Below, in pieces: positions 1 to 5,962 of a DNA stretch of 15,786 bases. The notes beneath the pieces are model-generated. The model was not told the DNA's origin. It searched no databases and worked only from the letters and a program-made list of their open reading frames with translations. How positions within the stretch are numbered: the stretch's first letter is position 1; each line of letters starts with the position of its first letter. This DNA comes from Bacillota bacterium (lineage in GTDB: Bacteria > Bacillota > Clostridia > Christensenellales > CAG-138). The DNA lies in NCBI GenBank assembly GCA_023458615.1, contig JAEWYV010000015.1, forward strand, positions 1-15,786. The letters run 5' to 3'. Position numbers and translations under genes: made by a program.

Positions 1-519
1 GAGCAGCGCTATGGCGTATTGACCGTTCCGGAAAACGATGTGATGGGCGCTGTGACGCAGCTCATCGCCAAGGCGATCTCCGGACAGACGGTGCCCTATT
101 TGGAATACTATGAGTTTTTTGAGAAGAGCATGCTTATCGGTGTGCCGGACTTCATCCCCAAGAGCGCGACGCAGGGCGACATTCATGTGCTGCCGACCGC
201 TTTTGGCCTGCTCTCGCAGAGCCTGCTGAATGTCTCCAAGGTGAAGACGGGGCTGGTTACCTGCATGCGGCTGGTCTATCAGGATGGCAGATACGGCATG
301 CACATGTATCTGGCGGACGCAAAAACGCCCGCGACGTGGGAGGAATGCGGCTGGACACCGCCCGCGCCGCAGTTGCCCAGCCTTGAGGTGTTTCCGCTGG
401 ATTGCACGGTGGAGGAATTCGCCGAGAAGGTATCCAGCCAGCATGTAATCGTTTGCTACGGGGACTACCGCGCGGCGGTGCGAACATTCTGCAAACTGAT
501 GGATATCGACCTGCTATAA
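1..519 (+). CDS. L-fucose isomerase-like protein, C-terminal part (5' end outside window)
   Basis: The open frame enters from the left edge and ends at TAA, leaving about 172 residues of what should be a roughly 450-600-residue enzyme. The visible part resembles the C-terminal half of L-fucose/L-arabinose isomerase family proteins. It has a segment ENDVMGAVTQL, then KTGLVTCMRL with MHMYLADAKTP, then PQLPSLEVF, and finally the family-style ending QHVIVCYGDY...FCKLMDI. That ending corresponds to the NHIHAVPG...C segment of FucI, although only the first of its two histidines is kept. Known members interconvert an aldose and a ketose with a divalent metal in the cytoplasm. The substrate cannot be read from this fragment. 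A terminator follows directly, so this is the last gene of its transcript. A non-sugar role for this subfamily is possible. Confidence 0.7.
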   Translation, partial: EQRYGVLTVPENDVMGAVTQLIAKAISGQTVPYLEYYEFFEKSMLIGVPDFIPKSATQGDIHVLPTAFGLLSQSLLNVSKVKTGLVTCMRLVYQDGRYGMHMYLADAKTPATWEECGWTPPAPQLPSLEVFPLDCTVEEFAEKVSSQHVIVCYGDYRAAVRTFCKLMDIDLL

Positions 520-540
520 CCGAAAAAAGCGACACAAAAC

Positions 541-582
541 ACCACGAATTTCATCCGATTTTGCGCGGATGTGTGGTTTTTG
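541..582 (+). terminator. Intrinsic terminator after the fucose-isomerase-like gene
   Basis: A 6-bp inner stem (CATCCG 552-557 with CGGATG 566-571) is nested in an outer ACCAC/GTGGT pairing (541-545 with 573-577) with an asymmetric bulge. A TTTTT run (577-581) follows at once. It lies 22 bases past the stop codon. Confidence 0.65.
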
Positions 583-675
583 TTACCGAAAAAGAACATA
601 AACACGAATAAAACATCCTGCCTTTGGGGGTTCCCAACGGCGGATGAATGATAGAGGACAAGGGAAAGAAACTGT

Positions 676-2136
676 ATGAAGGCAATTAAGATTGGATGGG
701 CAACAACAGACCTCACGCCGGATCGCCCGGTCTGGATGATCGGGCAGATGTATCACCGTGTTTCGGAGTATGTGCGCGACCCGATCACCGCAACCGCGCT
801 GGCATTGGATAACGGCGAGGCGCAGGCGATTTTCGTTTCGCTGGATATGACGGAGGTGCCGCTGCACGCCATGGAGCCGCTGAAGGCAAGGCTAACGAAG
901 CTGCAAGGGCTTGTATTTGAAAATATCTCCTTTGGCGTAACGCACACACACAATTCGTCAGATTTTTACGAAGACTTTATGCGCCTAGACAACGAGGGCG
1001 TGTTCGGCAGCGAGATTCTGCCAAAGCTGGAGTTTCCGGATAACGTGCTGCGCGGAGAAGAAGCGCAGGCGTATTTGGTGGACAAGCTGACGGATCTCAT
1101 CAGCCGTGCATGGACGGAGCGCAGACCTGGCGGCATCAGCGCGGCGCATGAGTATGCGGCGGTGAGCTTCTCGCGGCGCGCGGTCTTTGCGCGCGAGAAC
1201 GGTGAGGAGACGGTGATGTATGGCGATTGCTCGGATGAACGCTTCCTTCGCTTTGAGCCGGGCGGTGACAACGCCGTAGAACTGCTCTACACCTGGGATA
1301 TGGAAGGCAAGCTCACGGGTGTTGCGGTCAATGTTCCGTGCCCGTCACAGGTATTTGAGTTGCATCGCTTTTTAACGGCGGACTATTGGGGCTTTGTTCG
1401 CGAAAATTTAAAACAGCCGCTTGGTGAAGTTTTCGTTTTGCCGTTCTGCGGCGCGGCGGGTGATCTTTCGCCGATTGATCTGGTGCAGATCAGCAAGCAC
1501 AATCGCGAGGAACTCCGCCTCTGGGGCGGACAGGCGCAGGAGGTGCAACGCAACTTTGACATGGAGGCGATCTGCGCGGGCATTTCGGCGAGAATTACGG
1601 AAGCTGTGCTGCGCGGCTATCATGCCGCCAAGACACGGATCGACTACGCACCCGCGCTGAAGCACGAACGGCTTGAGTTGGCGCTGCCGCTTCGATTGGT
1701 CTCGCAAGAAACCTATGAAGCCTCGGCAAGAGAGGTGGAACGCATCCGCAGCGCGTTTTCGGCGGGGCATCGCATGACGACGGAGGATGTTGTCCGCGCA
1801 TTTGAGCCGCAGGGGGATGTGCTCCGCTGGCGCATGCAGCAGGAGACGACCACGTTTCCCACCGTGTGCCATGTGGTTCGCGTAGGAGAAATCGCAATCG
1901 CCACCAACCCGTTTGAACTCTACAGCGAGTTTGCCCAGCGGATGAAGGCGCGCGCGCTAACCGATCAGCTGTTTGTCGTCCAACTCTCTAACGGCATTGG
2001 CGGCTATCTGCCGTCCAGCTCCGCGGTTGCGGGCGGCAGCTACAGCAGCAAACCCGCCTCCACCTTCTGCGGGCCGGAGGGCGGAGATATGCTGGTAGAG
2101 GAGACGCTCTCGGCCGTCACTCGAATGTTTTCATAA
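676..2136 (+). CDS. Neutral/alkaline ceramidase-like domain protein, cytoplasmic
   Basis: This 486-residue protein follows the neutral/alkaline non-lysosomal ceramidase N-terminal domain pattern. It opens with GWATTDLTP (the family's 'G....DITP'), then DMTEVP, the zinc-site THTHNS (residues 89-94), CGAAGDLSP (258-266), and a late LSNGIGGYLPSS segment. It has no signal peptide, unlike secreted ceramidases, and no membrane segment, so it should act in the cytoplasm. At the second zinc histidine of ceramidases (usually ...CHPT...) it reads PCPSQVFE (residues 221-228), with proline in place of His. True ceramidase activity is therefore doubtful, and a hydrolase or lactonase-like role on a small sugar compound is an inference from context only. 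The start ATG follows AGGGAAAG at slightly long spacing. The gene is flanked by terminators and is probably monocistronic. I see no convincing -35/-10 pair in the 90 bases upstream. Confidence 0.75.
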   Translation: MKAIKIGWATTDLTPDRPVWMIGQMYHRVSEYVRDPITATALALDNGEAQAIFVSLDMTEVPLHAMEPLKARLTKLQGLVFENISFGVTHTHNSSDFYEDFMRLDNEGVFGSEILPKLEFPDNVLRGEEAQAYLVDKLTDLISRAWTERRPGGISAAHEYAAVSFSRRAVFARENGEETVMYGDCSDERFLRFEPGGDNAVELLYTWDMEGKLTGVAVNVPCPSQVFELHRFLTADYWGFVRENLKQPLGEVFVLPFCGAAGDLSPIDLVQISKHNREELRLWGGQAQEVQRNFDMEAICAGISARITEAVLRGYHAAKTRIDYAPALKHERLELALPLRLVSQETYEASAREVERIRSAFSAGHRMTTEDVVRAFEPQGDVLRWRMQQETTTFPTVCHVVRVGEIAIATNPFELYSEFAQRMKARALTDQLFVVQLSNGIGGYLPSSSAVAGGSYSSKPASTFCGPEGGDMLVEETLSAVTRMFS

Positions 2137-2154
2137 GAGAATACATGCATCTTG

Positions 2155-2192
2155 TCACCCGCTGCATTTGCGCCGCGGGTGATTTTCTATTT
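2155..2192 (+). terminator. Intrinsic terminator after the ceramidase-like gene
   Basis: A perfect 8-bp stem, TCACCCGC (2155-2162) with GCGGGTGA (2175-2182), has a 12-base loop. TTTTCTATTT follows at once. It begins 18 bases after the TAA stop. Confidence 0.85.
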
Positions 2193-2232
2193 CAATAACA
2201 AAAGTGACAGAAACGATCAAAAATAGAGAAAT

Positions 2233-2249
2233 ATGATTGACTGAATCAT
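2233..2249. promoter_or_regulatory. Inverted repeat over the -35 of the deoR-type gene (candidate operator)
   Basis: ATGATT (2233-2238) and AATCAT (2244-2249) are perfect 6-bp arms around GACTG. The repeat overlaps the -35 hexamer at 2237-2242, where a bound repressor would block RNA polymerase. Autoregulation by the DeoR-family product is an inference. Confidence 0.4.
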
Positions 2250-2266
2250 GAAATCGGCACTATAAT
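2237..2266 (+). promoter_or_regulatory. Sigma-A-type promoter of the deoR-TIM-yjbQ operon
   Basis: TTGACT (2237-2242), an 18-base spacer and TATAAT (2261-2266) form a near-consensus promoter. The predicted start is about 2273, giving a short leader of about 34 bases before the ATG at 2307. Confidence 0.75.
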
Positions 2267-2306
2267 ACAACCAGCGGAACAACCCGATCAGAAAAGGAAT
2301 GCAAGC

Positions 2307-3104
2307 ATGCAAAAAAAACTCAATCGCGAAGAGGCGTTATTACGGCGGTTGCGTCAGACGGGGAGCATCTCGCTGGGCGAAGCTATGCAGCTGTTCGCCA
2401 TCTCCGAAGCGACGGCGCGCCGCTTGTTTTCCGCGCTGGAGGAAAGCGGGGAGGCGCTGCGCTGCTACGGCGGCATCCGCCTTGCCACCGCTTCCGAGGG
2501 ATATTCCTTTCCCAAACGGGAGCAGGAGAGCCGCGAAGAGAAGACGCGCATCGGAGCGCTAGCCGCCTCGCTGGTGGAGAGCGGAGACGCAATCTATCTC
2601 GACAGCGGAACGACCATTCTGCAAATGGCGCTGGCGCTCAATGAGCGAATCTTTGCGGGGGCATTCCAGAACCTTCGCATCTTTACCAACTCAATTGCAA
2701 ACATCACCGCGCTCACGCCTTCGCTACAGGTGAAGGTGATCCTCCTTGGCGGGGAATACTGCATGGAGCGCAGAGATTTTTCCGGCTCGCTCACGGAGGG
2801 CTATCTAGAGCCGTTTCACTTTGACAAGTGCTTCCTCGGTGCGGACGGGGTGACGCTGGATGCCGGATTTTGTTCAGACTTGGCGAGCATCTCCGGCCTG
2901 AACGCGCGGGTCATGCGGCAGTCCGGTCATAGCTTTGCGCTGCTATCCAGCGAAAAATTCGGGCGCTCCGCCCTGATGTCCTATGCCAAAATTGGAAGCA
3001 TGCAGAGCATCGTTGCAGACCGCGCGCCGGAGCAGCCCTATGTGGACGCATGGCACGAGAGCGGCACACGCCTGTATACGGCGGATCGGCTGAGTGCAAA
3101 ATAG
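2307..3104 (+). CDS. DeoR/GlpR-family transcriptional regulator
   Basis: This is a 265-residue protein, the usual length for the family. The N-terminal winged helix-turn-helix (about residues 6-60) has a recognition-helix region SEATARRLFSALEESG followed by the family-typical wing CYGGIRLA. The C-terminal sugar-phosphate sensor domain (about 75-235) carries DSGTT (99-103), LGGEYC and LGADGV. Members sense phosphorylated sugars and usually repress the adjacent catabolic genes. AAGGA sits 8 bases before the ATG, and a good promoter lies upstream. The triose-phosphate-isomerase-like gene starts 70 bases downstream with no terminator between, so the two are probably co-transcribed and the regulator likely controls that operon. 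The gene ends with a TAG codon at a family-typical C-terminus, which shows that TAG is a normal stop in this genome. Confidence 0.9.
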   Translation: MQKKLNREEALLRRLRQTGSISLGEAMQLFAISEATARRLFSALEESGEALRCYGGIRLATASEGYSFPKREQESREEKTRIGALAASLVESGDAIYLDSGTTILQMALALNERIFAGAFQNLRIFTNSIANITALTPSLQVKVILLGGEYCMERRDFSGSLTEGYLEPFHFDKCFLGADGVTLDAGFCSDLASISGLNARVMRQSGHSFALLSSEKFGRSALMSYAKIGSMQSIVADRAPEQPYVDAWHESGTRLYTADRLSAK

Positions 3105-3174
3105 TACGGTTTGTAGACGGGCGTGGCTTGGCAATTTGCCCATATTACACAAAAATGACAAGGAGAGAGACAGC

Positions 3175-3894
3175 ATGAAACCAAAGATTCGGGTTCCCTT
3201 TTTTGAAACAAGTGTCAAGAACTATATCTATGGCGACGCGGTTTTTGAAATGGCGCTTGCCGCAGACCGCGCGGCGAAGGAATATGACGTGGATGTGCTG
3301 TTTATCTCGCCCTATACCGAGATTCGCCGCATCGCGGAACACACCGACCGGCTGATTATTCTCGCGCCCTATATGGATACCCTTCGCCCCGGACGCGGCA
3401 TGGCGGATGTGCTGCCCGAGGCACTCAAGGCGGCGGGGGCACAGGGCGTTGTGCTCAACCACTGCGAGCGTCCGATGACGCTGACCCAGATTAAAACCTG
3501 CATCGACCGGGCAAATGAGCTGGATATGCTCTCGTTTGTCTGCGCGGATACCATTGCGGAGGCGCGCGCGATTGCGCAGCTGCACCCCGACATCATCAAC
3601 CCGGAACCCACCGAACTCATCGGTTCCGGCAACGCAAGCGATATGTCCTATGTAAAAGAGGCGATTGAGGCGGTCAAGGTCATCGATCCAAACATCATGG
3701 TGGAGCAGGCGGCGGGGATTACCACCGCGCAGCAGATCTACGACTTTATCATGGCGGGTTCTGAGGCGGCGGGCTCGGCCTCCGGCATCATCCGCTCGGC
3801 AAACCCGCATGCGCTGCTCAACGAAATGGTCAGCTATGTCAAAAAAGCGCGGGAAGATCTCATTGCACAAGGCCGGTTGGCCCCAAACGCATAA
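3175..3894 (+). CDS. Triose-phosphate isomerase-family enzyme (divergent paralogue type)
   Basis: This is a 239-residue TIM-barrel enzyme with the TIM catalytic triad in order: Lys15 (SVKNY, replacing NWKMN), His96 (LNHCERP, replacing GHSERR) and Glu144 (EPTELIGSG, replacing EPVWAIGTG). The phosphate-gripping loop is GSAS (200-203). The divergent motifs place it with TIM paralogues rather than the glycolytic enzyme. Such paralogues include EryH/LerI of erythritol and threitol breakdown, which isomerise tetrulose phosphates. A phosphorylated C3 or C4 ketose is therefore a reasonable substrate, but this is inference. AAGGAGAG precedes the ATG at 3175. An in-frame upstream ATG at 3094 lies inside the regulator gene and lacks a ribosome site. 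The yjbQ-family gene follows after 15 bases, and the DeoR-type regulator precedes it. Confidence 0.85.
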   Translation: MKPKIRVPFFETSVKNYIYGDAVFEMALAADRAAKEYDVDVLFISPYTEIRRIAEHTDRLIILAPYMDTLRPGRGMADVLPEALKAAGAQGVVLNHCERPMTLTQIKTCIDRANELDMLSFVCADTIAEARAIAQLHPDIINPEPTELIGSGNASDMSYVKEAIEAVKVIDPNIMVEQAAGITTAQQIYDFIMAGSEAAGSASGIIRSANPHALLNEMVSYVKKAREDLIAQGRLAPNA

Positions 3895-3909
3895 GGGAGG
3901 ATAGACAAT

Positions 3910-4404
3910 ATGGTATATAGAGAAGCGCACAGCCTGCAGAGCGACAACGGCATTCAAACCTTTCACAATGTGACGCAGACGGCGCGGGAGGTTGTTCAGC
4001 GCTCTGGCATTCAAAACGGCATCGTAACAATCTATTCGCACCACACCACCTGCGCGGTTATCACGCAGGAGGCGGCATTTGACATGTCCATTACAGGGTT
4101 GGAGACGCTGCAACAGGATTTCATTGAAGGGCTGGAGCGTGCCTTCCCGCCCTGCCGCCGGGAGGGAATCTATCTTCACCCCGGCCCTAAGGCGCTGGCC
4201 TTTGCTGCGGAGCATGGGGAGGACGCGCGCGGCTGCCACAACACGGATGCGCACCTGAGTTCCGCTCTGGTTGGGCGCAGTGAGACCATCACGCTCATCG
4301 ACGGTCAGCTGGACCTCGGCGAGTTCGGGTTTGTGTATTTTATCGACTTTGACACTACCCGCGCCAGAAAGCGCACGGTTCAGATCACCGTGATCGGTGA
4401 GTAA
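3910..4404 (+). CDS. YjbQ-family protein (UPF0047, secondary thiamine-phosphate synthase family)
   Basis: This 164-residue protein has a length a little above the usual 130-140 for YjbQ proteins. Characteristic elements are HHTTCAVITQEA (44-55, for the usual HTTA.L.I.E.A), the histidine region HNTDAHLSSALVG (110-122, for N.HAHL...L.G), and LIDGQLDLGEFGFVYFIDFD near the end (for DG.L.LG.WQ.I...E.D). E. coli YjbQ can replace thiamine-phosphate synthase weakly, but its physiological role is unsettled. AGGGAGGA sits 8 bases before the ATG. The tight spacing to the TIM-like gene and the strong terminator afterwards make it the last gene of a three-gene operon. That context argues for a role on a sugar-phosphate-derived compound rather than in thiamine synthesis. 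Confidence 0.85.
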   Translation: MVYREAHSLQSDNGIQTFHNVTQTAREVVQRSGIQNGIVTIYSHHTTCAVITQEAAFDMSITGLETLQQDFIEGLERAFPPCRREGIYLHPGPKALAFAAEHGEDARGCHNTDAHLSSALVGRSETITLIDGQLDLGEFGFVYFIDFDTTRARKRTVQITVIGE

Positions 4405-4435
4405 TCAATCACAGAGATTGATCAACCAAACGCGC

Positions 4436-4472
4436 AAACGAGCGGATCGATACACGATCCGCTCGTTTTTAT
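4436..4472 (+). terminator. Strong intrinsic terminator of the deoR-TIM-yjbQ operon
   Basis: A perfect 14-bp stem (4436-4449 with 4455-4468) has a 5-base loop ATACA and runs into TTTTT. It is the strongest terminator in the window and separates this operon from the convergent lacI-type gene. Confidence 0.92.
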
Positions 4473-4561
4473 TGTTTGTTTCGTTGACCTTGGCAAAGGA
4501 ACCCTGCCCGCAGATAGAGCCGCTCTCATATGCGACGGACGAACAGGAAGAAGACAAGAGA

Positions 4562-5575
4562 TTATCGCTGGCGCGGGGCTGCCGTGCTTTCGCGTATGAT
4601 TAATTTGCATTGTGGCAGCACGACGGACTGGCAAGGCTCCTTGTTGATCGCTTTTTGCAGCAACTCGATGCCGAGCCGCCCCATCTCCTGCCGATCCACC
4701 GCCATGGTGGTCAGCGCGGGGATGAGATATTTCGACGAGAGCACATCGTCAATACCGATGACGGAGATATCCTCCGGCACGCGGATTCCCTTGTGATAGA
4801 GCTTTCGAAGCGCACGCATGGCGTAAAAATCCGTTGCACAGAACAGCGCCGTCGGCAACTGCGGGCCGGAGAGCGCCTCGTCAATGCAGGAGCCGAGGGA
4901 TTCTTCGTCGTAGACGTTGAGTTGAATGCGATTGGTGCCAAGGGCGATATTTGCCTCCGAAGTGGCTCTACGGAAACCTTCGAACACCAAAAGGTTAAAG
5001 TCGTGCTGTTTGTTGTTGCCGATAAACGCGATATCCTGATGCCCCAAATCAAGCAGGTGCTTGGTTGCGGCATAGGCCGCGTGTTCATAGTCCACCTGGA
5101 CGGAGAGGCAGCTTTCGCCGGAACGACGGGAACTATCCAACACAATGATCGGGATATTCAGTGATTGGAGCTCTGTTAAAACCGCGCGGTCGATATCGCC
5201 ATACGAAAGGATGCCGTCGAGCATATCCGAGCGCAGTACATCCGAAAACGTGAGCCGCCCATCCTTGTAAAATGTGGAAGTGATGAGCAGATTATAGGAC
5301 AGGCTCTCGCAAGCCTCCATCACGCTGGTGTTCAGCTCGGTGTAGAAGAGACGGTCCTGCAGCGGGCATTCGTTGCGAAACAGGAGCGCAATATTCGCGC
5401 TGGAGGAGGTTAAGCGGCCTGGCGCGTTGTGCAGATACCCCGTTTGCTTGACAACGCTGAGAATACGCGCGCGCGTTTTCTCACCAATGCCGGGCTTGCC
5501 GTTGAGCGCAATGGAAACAGCGGACGGAGAAACCCCCGCGATGCGCGCGATATCGGTGGTTGTTATCTTGTCCAA
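4562..5575 (-). CDS. LacI-family transcriptional regulator 1 (TTG start)
   Basis: This is a 337-residue LacI/GalR regulator. The N-terminal helix-turn-helix is TTTDIARIAGVSPSAVSIALN (about 5-25). The periplasmic-binding-like sensor domain (about 60-330) has LGHQDIAFIGNN, LPTALFCATDFYAM and VPEDISVIGIDD with a final LTT. The start is chosen as TTG at 5575-5573. The preceding GAGGTGATC is a 9-base match to the complement of the 16S rRNA tail and leaves 8 bases between GAGG and TTG. The in-frame GTG at 5584 is itself inside that ribosome site. With this start the N-terminus aligns exactly with regulator 2 (MDKITTTDIARIAG against MAKLTIIDIAKLAG). It is convergent to the left operon and paralogous to the next gene. 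It probably responds to a sugar handled by this locus. Confidence 0.9.
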   Translation of the reverse strand: MDKITTTDIARIAGVSPSAVSIALNGKPGIGEKTRARILSVVKQTGYLHNAPGRLTSSSANIALLFRNECPLQDRLFYTELNTSVMEACESLSYNLLITSTFYKDGRLTFSDVLRSDMLDGILSYGDIDRAVLTELQSLNIPIIVLDSSRRSGESCLSVQVDYEHAAYAATKHLLDLGHQDIAFIGNNKQHDFNLLVFEGFRRATSEANIALGTNRIQLNVYDEESLGSCIDEALSGPQLPTALFCATDFYAMRALRKLYHKGIRVPEDISVIGIDDVLSSKYLIPALTTMAVDRQEMGRLGIELLQKAINKEPCQSVVLPQCKLIIRESTAAPRQR

Positions 5576-5600
5576 AACGATCACCTCAAACGATTGTTTT

Positions 5601-5627
5601 TTATTTGCTTGTCATGATTCGTTGCAT
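5601..5627 (-). other. 8-codon mini-ORF in the lacI-type leader (proximal copy)
   Basis: On the minus strand an ATG-to-TAA frame encodes MQRIMTSK. It is preceded by GTGATC, which could pair with the 16S rRNA tail. It is the partner of the mini-ORF 52 bases upstream, and the stop is kept although its codon differs. It is too short to prove from sequence and could be a by-product of the DNA repeat. Confidence 0.25.
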
Positions 5628-5652
5628 CAACGATCACACAAACGATTGTTTT

Positions 5653-5679
5653 CTATTTGCTTATCCTGATTCGTTGCAT
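5653..5679 (-). other. 8-codon mini-ORF in the lacI-type leader (distal copy)
   Basis: On the minus strand an ATG-to-TAG frame encodes MQRIRISK. It is preceded by GGTGATC, the same kind of anti-Shine-Dalgarno match that serves the regulator gene. It shares six of eight residues with the proximal copy. Translation is untested. Confidence 0.25.
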
Positions 5680-5690
5680 CAGCGATCACC

Positions 5691-5727
5691 GTGAACGATT
5701 TGTTTTCGTTCACTAATCATAATTAGT
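5691..5727. promoter_or_regulatory. Two adjacent perfect inverted repeats (operator or leader hairpins)
   Basis: GTGAACGA (5691-5698) and TCGTTCAC (5706-5713) form 8-bp arms around 7 bases. ACTAAT (5712-5717) and ATTAGT (5722-5727) form 6-bp arms around CATA. Both lie just upstream of the 52-bp repeats in the transcribed direction of the lacI-type gene. The TTAGTTGC ending the second element (5723-5730) recurs inverted as GCAACTAA at 5777-5784. Confidence 0.5.
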
Positions 5728-5762
5728 TGCTGTAAGCGGGCGGAGAAATTCAGCCCAAAACA

Positions 5763-5827
5763 ATTATAAGTACTGCAACTAAAATAGGGCTTGACAAGAG
5801 TATATCACACAGTTAAACTAAAAACAA
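5763..5827 (-). promoter_or_regulatory. Probable promoter region of lacI-type gene 1
   Basis: This AT-rich stretch has two candidate -10 boxes on the minus strand. One is TATACT (5799-5804) with a weak TTGTTT (5822-5827) 17 bases upstream. The other is TATAAT (5763-5768) without a recognisable -35. Either gives a long leader of roughly 180-220 bases that contains the repeats. The region 5585-5962 holds no other gene. Confidence 0.45.
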
Positions 5828-5876
5828 CTGGTAAAACTAAAAAATATTAGTAAATGTAGTGACGAGACACCGCATA

Positions 5877-5922
5877 GACGAAAAACACCCGAAACGATGC
5901 AAGTCTGCAAAGCCACGAGTGT
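5877..5922 (-). terminator. Probable terminator after lacI-type gene 2
   Basis: Read on the minus strand, ACACTCG (5922-5916) pairs with CGGGTGT (5891-5885), with one G-U pair, across a 24-base loop. TTTTT follows the second arm. It lies about 40 bases past the stop of the regulator at 5963. The long loop makes it weaker than the other terminators. Confidence 0.5.
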
Positions 5923-5962
5923 CAGTGTAAAGAACATTATGCGCCAATGAGGAACGGTTTGT

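Larger units (their letters stand above)
5587..5690. repeat. 52-bp tandem repeat, two copies plus a degenerate third, in the lacI-type leader
   Basis: Copies at 5587-5638 and 5639-5690 differ at only a few positions. A degraded third copy follows to about 5730 and shares the order AACGATT, GTTTTC and GTTGC. Each full copy contains the 15-base inverted repeat TCGTTGCATCAACGA: it is perfect at 5619-5633 and has one mismatch at 5671-5685. These could be clustered operators for the LacI-type product or structured leader RNA. Confidence 0.85.

Noticed and set aside
519..593. ACCGAAAAA occurring at 519-527 and 585-593 on both sides of a terminator
   Set aside because: The exact match is only nine A-rich bases with weak similarity beyond it. 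It does not resemble a target-site duplication and encloses no mobile gene.
3145..4254. A 369-codon open frame on the minus strand
   Set aside because: It is antisense to the TIM-family and YjbQ genes, both of which carry clear family motifs and ribosome sites. Its translation is rich in Arg, His and Cys and resembles no family I know, so it is a shadow of GC-biased codons.
5587..5690. CRISPR-like repeat
   Set aside because: Only two full 52-bp units lie directly end to end, without unique spacers or cas genes. It is a tandem duplication.
5791..5813. Plus-strand TTGACA followed 17 bases later by TAAACT-like sequence
   Set aside because: It points into the antisense side of the LacI-type gene 2 with no gene to serve. 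The -10 is poor and the region is simply AT-rich, so antisense transcription is possible but unsupported.
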